DNA of 6,745 nucleotides, taken from assembly GCA_000715605.1 (NCBI GenBank), contig KL568605.1, positions 36,857-43,601 on the forward strand, read 5' to 3'. The position numbers were made by a program, and so were the translations under genes. The first letter of the stretch is position 1; each line of letters starts with the position of its first letter. This DNA comes from Streptomyces speibonae (GTDB lineage Bacteria; Actinomycetota; Actinomycetes; Streptomycetales; Streptomycetaceae). Positions 1-5,604 of the stretch are shown one piece after another. Under the pieces are notes generated by a model. That model was not told the DNA's origin and did not search any database. It worked only from the letters and a program-made list of their open reading frames with translations.

Positions 1-1281
1 CTGCCGTACCGGGCCGGCGAGCGCCTCGAGGCTGTCGAACTGTTCCGCGACGACCACGGTGACGTTCGCCGCGCGGCCGTGCCGCAGGGGGACCTGGAGC
101 AGCGACTGGGGATCCTTGCGGCCGTCGGCGTCGGCGACCTGGGTGAACGCGGTGGGCCGGTCCAGCAGGAGCCACAGGGGTCGCCTGGTGTCCTCCGGCG
201 GAGGGTCGCCGGCCTGGTGCGCACGGTTCGCGGCGATCAGCCGGCGCTCCGTCTCGTGCGCGGCCCACTCCAGGCTCGTCAGCGCCCCGGCGAGCCCGCA
301 CTCCACGGCCAGCACGCCGTCCCGGCCGGTGAGGCAGGCGTACTCGCCGGTACCTCCGCCGTCGACGATCACCACGTCGCCGTGGTGGAGGGCCTGCAGG
401 GCGACGGAGCGCAGCAGCGTGGAGGTGCCGCTGCCCGGCTGGCCGACGGCGAGCAGATGCGGCTCGGTCGAGCGCAGACCGGTGCGCCAGACGACGGGCG
501 GCACGTCGCGCTGCTCCTCGCCGTGCACTCCGTGCGTGAGCGGGAGTGTGCGCTGCACCCGGATGGGGTCGGTGAAGCCGAGGACCGTCTCGCCGGGGGC
601 CGTGACGAAGGGCTGCGCGGCGATGTCCGTGGGCAGCGGCGCGAGAACGCGGACGGTGAGCTGGTTGCCCTCCTCGTCCCACGCGAAGTGGTATTCGCGG
701 CCACGCCCCGACTTGGCACCGAGCAGATGCTCGATCCGCGCGCGGGACTCCGGCTCGCCGTCGGTGAAGTAGGCGGGGTACGCGATCACCAGATGCGTGA
801 TGCGGCCGTCGCCGTCGAAGTCGTACTCGGTGAAGACCTTCCCCCAGTCGCCGCCGTGGGCGTAGAGCGGTTCCGGGTCCTCGGCGGTGGAGAAGTACGG
901 GACCAGGGCCTCGTAGAGCGACCTCAGGCGCTGGCCCCGGGTCCGGTCGGGCCCGTCCGGTGCGGCGGGGGCGCGGTCCCGGCCCTGCCAGGCCGCGGCC
1001 GCCATCAGGCTGATGACGGCGAACAGCGGGCCGTACGGCGCGAGCGCCACGACCAGCAGCACCGAGGCCGCCAGGAAGAGCAGCGCACCGCGGTGGTCCT
1101 TCGGTGTGTCGGCCCATCTGCGCCGCCCGGCGGAGGCCAGCCGGCGCAGACCGCGCGTGATGGTGATCAGCGGATGGAGGACATCCGTGGCGCTGTCGGC
1201 CGCCGCCTTGGCCAGCTCCCGGCTCCGCGCGAGCTGTGTGCTGCCGTTGCTCAGAATGCGGGGGAGGGGGCGCCGGGCCAC
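1..1281 (-). CDS. Membrane-anchored FtsK/conjugation-type P-loop protein with degenerate Walker A (partial, C-terminus cut by window edge)
   Basis: 427 codons are visible and no stop occurs before the window edge. I chose GTG at 1281-1279 because GGAG (1288-1291) lies 6 bases upstream and no better in-frame start precedes it. Residues 1-65 are basic and cytoplasmic-looking. Residues 66-98 form one long or two short membrane segments (LFLAASVLLVVALAPYGPLF, then AVISLMAAAAW). A soluble domain follows, with an aspartate-rich DFDGDGRI stretch at 154-161. A RecA/FtsK-like core begins near 268. Its P-loop is GQPGSGTS (280-287), with threonine 286 where the catalytic lysine should be. A strand HHGDVVIVD follows, then a Walker B-like PLWLLLDRP (368-376) ending D-R, not D-E. 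The overall order (membrane hairpin, linker, P-loop core) resembles FtsK/SpoIIIE and Streptomyces plasmid-transfer ATPases, but the degenerate motifs suggest it may not hydrolyse ATP. It lies 50 bases downstream of the small membrane gene, so the two are probably co-transcribed. The true substrate or partner is unknown. Confidence 0.85.
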   Translation of the reverse strand, partial: MARRPLPRILSNGSTQLARSRELAKAAADSATDVLHPLITITRGLRRLASAGRRRWADTPKDHRGALLFLAASVLLVVALAPYGPLFAVISLMAAAAWQGRDRAPAAPDGPDRTRGQRLRSLYEALVPYFSTAEDPEPLYAHGGDWGKVFTEYDFDGDGRITHLVIAYPAYFTDGEPESRARIEHLLGAKSGRGREYHFAWDEEGNQLTVRVLAPLPTDIAAQPFVTAPGETVLGFTDPIRVQRTLPLTHGVHGEEQRDVPPVVWRTGLRSTEPHLLAVGQPGSGTSTLLRSVALQALHHGDVVIVDGGGTGEYACLTGRDGVLAVECGLAGALTSLEWAAHETERRLIAANRAHQAGDPPPEDTRRPLWLLLDRPTAFTQVADADGRKDPQSLLQVPLRHGRAANVTVVVAEQFDSLEALAGPVRQ

Positions 1282-1331
1282 TGCGGTCTCCAGGGGGTCG
1301 TACGGGCGGGCGGGGCGTGGGCGGGGGCGGG

Positions 1332-1526
1332 TCAGAACTTGAATCCGCCCAGCAGGCCGGCCAGGCTCTCGCCGCCCGCCTTGATGCTGGGCGCGATGGC
1401 CGTGCTGGCCAGATAGAAGCCGAACAGCATCGCCACCAGGGCGTGCGACAGCTTCAGTCCGTCCTTGCGGAAGAAGACGAAGACGACGATGCCGAGCAGC
1501 ACCACGCATGAGATCGAGATGATCAT
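1332..1526 (-). CDS. Small two-helix membrane protein, 64 aa, unknown function
   Basis: The ORF starts at ATG 1526-1524, with GGAG 7 bases upstream, and ends with TGA. Residues 1-19 (MIISISCVVLLGIVVFVFF) form one membrane segment. A short basic loop RKDGLK follows, then a second segment at about 27-48 (SHALVAMLFGFYLASTAIAP). The tail is glycine-rich and soluble-looking (GGESLAGLLGGFKF). It is the first gene of a two-gene unit with the P-loop protein that begins 50 bases downstream. Small hydrophobic proteins next to FtsK-like ATPases are known from Streptomyces plasmid transfer and spread loci, so a membrane partner of the P-loop protein is a reasonable inference. I cannot identify a named family from sequence alone. 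Confidence 0.8.
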   Translation of the reverse strand: MIISISCVVLLGIVVFVFFRKDGLKLSHALVAMLFGFYLASTAIAPSIKAGGESLAGLLGGFKF

Positions 1527-1580
1527 GTGAGTTCTCCTGGTTCGCGGGGACAGTCACCATGAGTACTTCCAGGATCACAG

Positions 1581-1607
1581 AATGTATCTATACGATAAAA
1601 GGTGCAA
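1581..1607 (-). promoter_or_regulatory. Candidate promoter for the small membrane gene in an A+T-rich island
   Basis: The stretch 1580-1600 is by far the most A+T-rich piece of this region. Read on the minus strand it offers TTGCAC (1607-1602) and TACATT (1586-1581), separated by 15 bases. That would put a transcription start about 45-50 bases upstream of the ATG at 1526. The spacer is shorter than the usual 17-18 bases. A plus-strand -10-like TACGAT (1591-1596) also lies here without a matching -35, so the island could serve the ankyrin gene instead or as well. Confidence 0.3.
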
Positions 1608-1732
1608 CTGGGTGGATTCTCGTCGAATACGCCCGGACGGGCCTGCCGTGATCTTTCCCGCGGGCGGTACAGGTCATGTGCCGCCCGAGCCAGTACGCTG
1701 GCGATTCACCCGTACGGCTTGCACCGCTCGCA

Positions 1733-1742
1733 GACGTACGTC
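1733..1742. promoter_or_regulatory. Perfect 10-base palindrome upstream of the ankyrin gene, possible operator
   Basis: GACGTACGTC is its own reverse complement and lies about 45 bases upstream of the ankyrin-protein ATG, between the divergent promoters and the gene. A related CCGTACGG lies 16 bases upstream of it (1710-1717). Such palindromes can be repressor sites, but in GC-rich DNA short ones also arise by chance. Confidence 0.2.
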
Positions 1743-1787
1743 CTGTCCCCGATGCGTGAAGCAAGTGCAGTGAGAGGCGGTCCGGCG

Positions 1788-2180
1788 ATGACTGAAGCCC
1801 CCGACCCCGAGGTCGTGGAGCTGGCGACCAAGATCTTCGACCTGGCCAGACGCGGCCGGACCGAGGAACTGGTGGCCTACGTCGACGCGGGCGTGCCTGC
1901 CGACCTCACCAACGACCGCGGCGACTCGCTCGTGATGCTCGCCGCGTACCACGGTCACGCCGGGGCGGTACGGGCCCTGCTCGAGCGCGGCGCCGACGCC
2001 GACCGTGTCAACGACCGGGGCCAGACACCACTCGCGGGGGCGGTTTTCAAGGGGGAGACCGAGGTGATCGAAGCCTTGTTGAAGGGCGGCGCCGATCCGT
2101 CCGCGGGCACCCCCTCGGCCGTCGACACGGCCCGGATGTTCGGCCGTACGGAACTGCTCGAGCTGTTCGGCGAGGGCTGA
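1788..2180 (+). CDS. Ankyrin-repeat protein, 130 aa
   Basis: I place the start at ATG 1788, with the ribosome-binding sequence AGGCGG 7 bases upstream. An in-frame GTG at 1770 and a longer open frame back to 1602 lack support: the extra residues look like translated intergenic DNA. The protein is soluble. A helical N-terminal cap (ELATKIFDLARRGRTEELVAYVDAG, 11-35) is a degenerate first repeat. Two clear ankyrin repeats follow: NDRGDSLVMLAAYHGHAGAV...LLERGADAD (42-72) and NDRGQTPLAGAVFKGETEVI...LLKGGADPS (75-106). A partial repeat, TARMFGRTELLELF, ends the protein. Ankyrin repeats bind other proteins, but no partner can be read from the sequence. The gene is divergent from the membrane/P-loop pair and about 300 bases upstream of the HEAT-like gene on the same strand. 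No signal peptide or membrane segment is visible. Confidence 0.92.
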   Translation: MTEAPDPEVVELATKIFDLARRGRTEELVAYVDAGVPADLTNDRGDSLVMLAAYHGHAGAVRALLERGADADRVNDRGQTPLAGAVFKGETEVIEALLKGGADPSAGTPSAVDTARMFGRTELLELFGEG

Positions 2181-2191
2181 GCGGCCCGCTC
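2179..2191 (+). terminator. Short hairpin overlapping the ankyrin gene stop, weak terminator candidate
   Basis: GAGCG (2179-2183) pairs with CGCTC (2187-2191) across a 3-base loop, directly at the stop codon. The stem is only 5 bp and no T-run follows, so this is a weak call. Streptomyces terminators often lack a T-run. Confidence 0.15.
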
Positions 2192-2235
2192 CGACCAGCA
2201 ACGACACGGAAAACGGGGGAGGCGGTACAGGGCCG

Positions 2236-2293
2236 CCGAAATTTCGGTCGCGGTAGATGTGACCGCCGGGTCATCATGACGACGTGATTCACG
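2236..2293. promoter_or_regulatory. Cluster of three inverted repeats, candidate operator/promoter region
   Basis: Within 58 bases lie a perfect 12-base palindrome CCGAAATTTCGG (2236-2247), an inverted repeat TGACC-GCCG-GGTCA (2260-2273), and CGTGA-T-TCACG (2283-2293). The AAATTT core is an A+T-rich break in GC-rich DNA. The cluster sits between the ankyrin gene and the candidate leader ORF, where the promoter of the HEAT-like gene should be. I could not pick a convincing -35/-10 pair. Regulator identity is unknown. Confidence 0.35.
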
Positions 2294-2375
2294 GACGCGA
2301 TGGCTGGGCAGGTGTTGCCGCACCGCGCGGGCCGTGATGCGGTCCGTATGGGCCACCGACGAGAGGCAGAGAGAG

Positions 2376-2435
2376 ATGGTCTACAGCAAGCAGGAAACGG
2401 CGGGCGCACCGACGTGTTGTCACGCGGCCAGGTAA
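2376..2435 (+). CDS. Candidate 19-aa leader peptide with tandem cysteines
   Basis: ATG 2376 opens a 19-codon ORF, MVYSKQETAGAPTCCHAAR, ending in TAA. A purine-rich GAGAGGCAGAGAGAG precedes the ATG, and its AGG is 9 bases away, so initiation is plausible. The frame is also open upstream to GTG 2334 and ATG 2337, but those lack a comparable ribosome site. The peptide ends 45 bases before the ATG of the HEAT-like gene, so it would be the first ORF of that transcript. Adjacent Cys-Cys codons (2415-2420) near the end of a short uORF recall leader peptides that sense charged tRNA or cysteine supply in actinobacteria. That role is inference. It may instead be a non-translated 5' leader. Confidence 0.45.
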   Translation: MVYSKQETAGAPTCCHAAR

Positions 2436-2460
2436 TGCACGTCCCCGGTTGCGTCGACGC
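2408..2460 (+). promoter_or_regulatory. Possible RNA hairpin overlapping the leader ORF, plus a 10-base palindrome before the HEAT-like gene
   Basis: GACGTG (2411-2416) can pair with CACGTC (2438-2443), and ACC (2408-2410) with GGT (2447-2449) past a small bulge. The 21-base loop holds the end of the leader ORF. The first Cys codon overlaps the 5' arm, so a ribosome paused there would block pairing. A perfect palindrome GCGTCGACGC follows at 2451-2460, just before the GTGAGG ribosome-binding site. No strand that clearly hides that site was found. Confidence 0.3.
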
Positions 2461-2480
2461 TTGATGTGAGGCTGTTTCCC

Positions 2481-3899
2481 ATGTTCGATCCGGTCATAGC
2501 GCCCAGCGGTACGTTGCTCGGCCTGCTCCAGCGGGGCCGCGGCGACGGCACGCTGCACGCGCTCACCGCCCCGCGCTCCGAAGCGCTCGCGGCACTGAAC
2601 GACTGTGTGCTGCGCGACCCGCGCCACGACTGGCAGGTGGAGAACCGCTCCCTCTACTACGCCCGCCTCTACCTCGATCTCCACGGTGAACTGGACGCGG
2701 TCGAGTCCCACCTCTTCGACCCCGAGGATCTCGTCGACACCGACGAGTCCCGCACCGGGCTCGCCCTCGCCGTCCTGGGCCACCTCGCCTCCTACGGAAG
2801 GCGGGACGCCCTCGAACTGCTGCGCAGGTACGCCGCCCACGGCACCAACTGGGCCTGGGCCCTGGACGAGCTGGCGCTCCGGGACGACGACGCGGGCCTG
2901 CGCGCCCTGGCCGCCCCCGTCCTCGCGCGGTTCCCCACCGACGCCGAGGGCGAGGCGGAGCTGGCCGCCACCGTCCGCGACGCCTTCGAACCACGGCCCT
3001 GGCGGCTGTGGGCCGACGATCCGCGCGCATCCATCGCCACGCGGGTGCGTGCCGCCCAGGAGGCCGGCTGCTTCGACCGCTGGCAGCGCCAGATGCGCCC
3101 CAGCGGGCCGCGCCCCGGCTGGAGCGTGCAAGCGGTGTTCGAATGGGCCCAGCAAGGCGTCGAACGCGGCGCCGCGCTCCATGTCCCGGCCGCCCGATGT
3201 CTCGGCGCCGTCGCGGGCCCCGAGGACCGGGCCGAGATCATCCGGGCCGCCGAGGACGGCAGCGAGGGAGCCCGCTGCACCGCCTTGCGGTACCTGGCCG
3301 ACTGCAACGACCCCGACGCCCTGCGACTGATCGAGCGCGCCGTGGCCACCGGCTCCGCACCCGTCGTGGACGCCGCCGTCGACGCCTTCGAACGCATGCG
3401 CAGTCTCGCTGCCATCGACCGGGCGCGCGGCTGGGCCCGCCGGCCCGACCCCCTGGGCGCCGCCGCGGGCCGCGTCCTCGCCTGCCGGGGCGGGATCCAG
3501 GACCGTGACCTGGTCCTCGCGGCGCTCCGGGAGGCGGTACGGGGTGACGGACCCGACGCGCCCACCCTGTGGACCCTCGTCGACGGCGCCGGACGGCTCG
3601 GCATCGCCTGCGCCGCCCCCGTGCTCCGCCACATCTACCGCGAGACCGCCTCCTCCCACCTGCGCGGCAGGGCAGCCCGCGCCCTCGCCGCCACCGACCC
3701 CTCCTTCGCCACCGGCTTCGCCGTCGAGTGCCTGTGGGACTGCGAGGAGACCACCCGCGAGATCGCCGCCCGGCACGCCGAGACCGGCGACACCCGGGTC
3801 GTCGACCGCCTCCGCCGCCTGGCCGCCGACCCGGCCGAGGAGGCCGAGGTCCAAACCGCCGTCCGAAGCCGAATCACCCCCGGCGAGACCCCCGTGTAA
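2481..3899 (+). CDS. HEAT-repeat-like all-helical protein, 472 aa, unknown function
   Basis: I start this at ATG 2481 because GTGAGG (2466-2471) is placed as its ribosome-binding site, 9 bases upstream. The alternative GTG start at 2466 is that same sequence and has no ribosome site of its own. The N-terminus (MFDPVIAPSGTLLGLLQRGR, then GDGTLHAL) is distinctive. The rest reads as successive paired amphipathic helices rich in Ala, Leu, Arg, Asp and Glu. From about 220 to 440 these form HEAT-like units, for example AARCLGAVAGPEDRAEIIRA, ARCTALRYLADCNDPDALR and RGRAARALAATDPSFA. There is no signal peptide, membrane helix or catalytic motif I recognise. Several cysteines are scattered through the second half. 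HEAT solenoids usually act as scaffolds for protein or nucleic-acid binding. The ankyrin gene upstream is another solenoid protein on the same strand, but a 300-base gap separates them. The gene ends in TAA and faces the pxp operon convergently. Confidence 0.93.
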   Translation: MFDPVIAPSGTLLGLLQRGRGDGTLHALTAPRSEALAALNDCVLRDPRHDWQVENRSLYYARLYLDLHGELDAVESHLFDPEDLVDTDESRTGLALAVLGHLASYGRRDALELLRRYAAHGTNWAWALDELALRDDDAGLRALAAPVLARFPTDAEGEAELAATVRDAFEPRPWRLWADDPRASIATRVRAAQEAGCFDRWQRQMRPSGPRPGWSVQAVFEWAQQGVERGAALHVPAARCLGAVAGPEDRAEIIRAAEDGSEGARCTALRYLADCNDPDALRLIERAVATGSAPVVDAAVDAFERMRSLAAIDRARGWARRPDPLGAAAGRVLACRGGIQDRDLVLAALREAVRGDGPDAPTLWTLVDGAGRLGIACAAPVLRHIYRETASSHLRGRAARALAATDPSFATGFAVECLWDCEETTREIAARHAETGDTRVVDRLRRLAADPAEEAEVQTAVRSRITPGETPV

Positions 3900-3906
3900 C
3901 CCCCGC

Positions 3907-3925
3907 CCGGCGAGCCACCCGCCGG
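3907..3925 (+). terminator. Terminator-like hairpin after the HEAT-like gene
   Basis: CCGGCG (3907-3912) pairs with CGCCGG (3920-3925) across a 7-base loop, starting 7 bases after the stop codon. The stem is strong but no T-run follows, which is common for Streptomyces terminators. Confidence 0.4.
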
Positions 3926-4114
3926 AACCCGCCCCCACCAGCGGCGCGCCCCGCATCCCCCGCAACCGGCCACCGGCCCCACCCACTCCGGCCGCCGACG
4001 CGATGCTCCACCGCACGCGGACGCGAGCATGCGCCTTGGGCGCGGTCGCGGGTGGTCCCCGGCGCGCCGGGGGCGGCGCGCCCTTGCAGGCCCGCCGGTG
4101 GGCTGTCCGTCTCT

Positions 4115-4565
4115 TGCCGTTGGTGCGATGCACGTCCGGGTGCGGTGCGAGGCGCGGTTCCGCCGCAGGTCGGCCGGTGGCGCCGTGCCAGGCCTGCCGC
4201 GTGTGCCCGCCCTGGTGCCGGCGCGATGCACCGAAAGCGTCGGCCGGATGGCCGGCGGTCGCCGGAGCGCTGTTGGTCGGTCGCTTCGCGTGATGCTGCC
4301 GGGCTTTTTCGCTCACCGGCCATCGGCGCTGTGTGCCACGGCTCGCGGGCGAGAGCTTGCGCTGGGCCTGCCTGCCCCTGGTGCCGGCGCGATGCGCCGG
4401 AGCGTCGGCCGCACGCCCGGCGTTGCTCCGGCGCCGGATCGTCGGCTGCTCCGCGTCGTGCCGCCGGTCCTGCTCGCTCTGGTCCTCGGTGCCGGTGCGC
4501 CATCGCGCGAGGCCCCATTGCGGGTCTCTGCAGCGCCAGGCGGTCGGCCGCTCCGCGGCTTGCCG
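4115..4565. repeat. Degenerate tandem repeat array, unit about 166 bases, with hairpin cores
   Basis: The 20-mer CCCTGGTGCCGGCGCGATGC occurs exactly at 4210-4229 and 4376-4395. Similarity continues downstream: both copies have GCGTCGGCCG shortly after, then exactly 29 bases to a related GTCGG(TC/CT)GCT(T/C)CGCGT block (4276 and 4441), then TCGCTC. A further copy of the last block matches 20 of 23 bases between 4441-4463 and 4543-4565. Shorter relatives of the CGATGC core lie at 4126-4131 and 4001-4006. The two main copies are offset by 166 bases, not a multiple of three, so the repeat is a nucleotide-level feature and not a protein repeat. The core folds around a GAT loop, best in the second copy. 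Confidence 0.6.
4384..4400. repeat. Perfect hairpin core of the second repeat copy
   Basis: CCGGCGC (4384-4390) and GCGCCGG (4394-4400) form a 7-bp perfect stem around the loop GAT. The same loop position in the copy at 4218-4234 keeps most pairs with mismatches. The short copy near 4122-4132 folds as GTGC-GAT-GCAC. Confidence 0.5.
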
Positions 4566-4719
4566 ACGTGACCGCTGAGGGCATGAGCTCGTGCCCCCGC
4601 CCCGGTTGAGGGCGGCCCCCTGGCGCGGGCGCGGCATGCTGCTCCTGGCCGCTGTCCCCCCGCCGGCTCCGGTCGCGCAACGCGCCGTCGCGTGGGGTGC
4701 GGTCGCGCTTCCGCCTCTT

Positions 4720-4733
4720 GGCGGGCGACCGCC
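4720..4733 (-). terminator. Terminator-like hairpin after pxpC
   Basis: Read on the minus strand, GGCGG-TCGC-CCGCC forms a 5-bp stem with a 4-base loop, starting 1 base after the pxpC stop codon. No T-run follows. It is short, so this is a weak call. Confidence 0.3.
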
Positions 4734-4734
4734 T

Positions 4735-5604
4735 TCAGCGGCGGCTCGCCGGTGTGAAGCGGAGGGGTGTGCCGGGGCGGGATTGGGCTGCGGCGGGGAG
4801 GTCGGTGGGGTGGACGACGGCGATGACCGGGTAGCCGCCGGTCGTCGGGTGGTCGGCCAGGAAGACCACCGGTGTGCCGTCAGGGGGGACCTGGACGGCG
4901 CCCAGGACCATGCCCTCGCTGGGGAGTTCGTCGTTCCGGGCCCGTTCCAGGGCCGGGCCGGTCGTGCGCAGTCCGATGCGGTTGCTCGCGGGGGACACGT
5001 GGTACGTGCGGGACGTCAGGAGCCGTACGGCGTCGGGGGTGAACCAGTCGTCGCGCGGGCCGGGGGTCACGCGCAGCACGAGTTCCGCCGGGGGTGCCGG
5101 CTGCGGGGCGACGTCCACGGGCGCGTGGACGGCGCGCGGAGTGCCGAGGGGGAGCACGGCACCGTCCGTGAGGGGGGCCGGGCCGAGACCCGAGAGCAGG
5201 TCGGTGGAGCGGCTGCCGAGTACCGGTTCGACGGCGACCCCGCCGGAGACGGCGACATAGGCACGCACCCCGCGCACTGCCGCGCCCACGTCGAGCACGG
5301 ACCCCGCGCGCACCCGCACCGGCGCGCCCCAGGCGACCGGACGGCCGTCCACCGTGACGGGACAGGGCGCCCCGGTGACCGCCACCGTGACCGCCGAACG
5401 GGGGCGGACGGAGCAGCCGTCGAGGGTCGTCTCCAGCACGGCCGCGTCCGGGGCGTTGCCCGCCAGCCGGTTGGCGAGCGCCGCGGCGGGCCCGTCCAGC
5501 GCCCCGGAGCGGGGCACCCCGAGATGGGCATGGCCGGGGCGGCCCCGGTCCTGCACGGTGGTCAGGGCCCCCGCGCGGACGACGGCGAGCGCGCGGTCCG
5601 TCAT
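4735..5604 (-). CDS. pxpC: 5-oxoprolinase subunit PxpC (AHS2/KipA family), 289 aa
   Basis: PxpC is one of three cytoplasmic subunits of the prokaryotic ATP-dependent 5-oxoprolinase, which opens 5-oxoproline (pyroglutamate) to glutamate. Older labels are biotin-dependent carboxyltransferase or allophanate hydrolase subunit 2. The family N-terminus is clear: TTVQDRGRPGHAHLGVPRSG followed by ALD (15-37). Other conserved stretches are RAYVAVSGGV...LGSRSTDL (114-136), RVTPGPRDDWF (178-188), SNRIGLRTTGP (207-217) and SEGMVLGAVQVP...GG (229-257). Its 289 residues are close to the usual length of about 300, so it is complete. The start ATG at 5604 overlaps the pxpB stop in ATGA, with GGAG 8 bases upstream inside pxpB. 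Translation is therefore probably coupled. The same reading frame stays open far upstream through pxpB and pxpA, but that part is antiphase noise. It is the last gene of the operon. Confidence 0.95.
   Translation of the reverse strand: MTDRALAVVRAGALTTVQDRGRPGHAHLGVPRSGALDGPAAALANRLAGNAPDAAVLETTLDGCSVRPRSAVTVAVTGAPCPVTVDGRPVAWGAPVRVRAGSVLDVGAAVRGVRAYVAVSGGVAVEPVLGSRSTDLLSGLGPAPLTDGAVLPLGTPRAVHAPVDVAPQPAPPAELVLRVTPGPRDDWFTPDAVRLLTSRTYHVSPASNRIGLRTTGPALERARNDELPSEGMVLGAVQVPPDGTPVVFLADHPTTGGYPVIAVVHPTDLPAAAQSRPGTPLRFTPASRR

Larger units (their letters stand above)
3900..4734. other. Long convergent gene-free gap
   Basis: About 835 bases lie between the 3' ends of the HEAT-like gene and pxpC. 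Frames stay open for long stretches on both strands, but their translations are nearly all Arg, Pro, Ala and Gly. They show no domain, no convincing ribosome site and weaker GC bias at the third position than the real genes. The right two-thirds contain diverged repeats (separate entry). I see no RNA gene or mobile element. An old, decayed gene is possible but nothing recognisable remains. Confidence 0.6.

Noticed and set aside
79..1416. 445-codon open frame on the plus strand
   Set aside because: It is antisense to the P-loop gene, whose minus-strand frame has coherent membrane segments and P-loop-like motifs. The plus-strand product has no domain character.
1..1526. Integrated plasmid or conjugative element
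   Set aside because: Only the FtsK-like architecture suggests it. No integrase, relaxase, replication gene, tRNA or att-like repeat is visible in the window.
1602..1787. N-terminal extension of the ankyrin protein
   Set aside because: The extra 62 residues are intergenic in character, while ATG 1788 has a well-placed AGGCGG and gives a normal ankyrin cap.
2466..2480. GTG start adding five residues to the HEAT-like protein
   Set aside because: GTGAGG serves better as the ribosome-binding site for ATG 2481, and nothing suitable precedes the GTG.
4029..4571. 180-codon open frame in the convergent gap
   Set aside because: No good ribosome site, weak third-position GC bias, Arg/Gly/Ala/Pro composition, and the DNA repeats it spans are out of frame with each other.
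2289..4637. Very long (782-codon) open frame on the minus strand
   Set aside because: It lies antisense to the well-supported HEAT-like gene. Its translation is low-complexity Gly/Arg/Pro/Ala and it continues across the repeat-rich gap, as expected for stop-poor GC-rich DNA.
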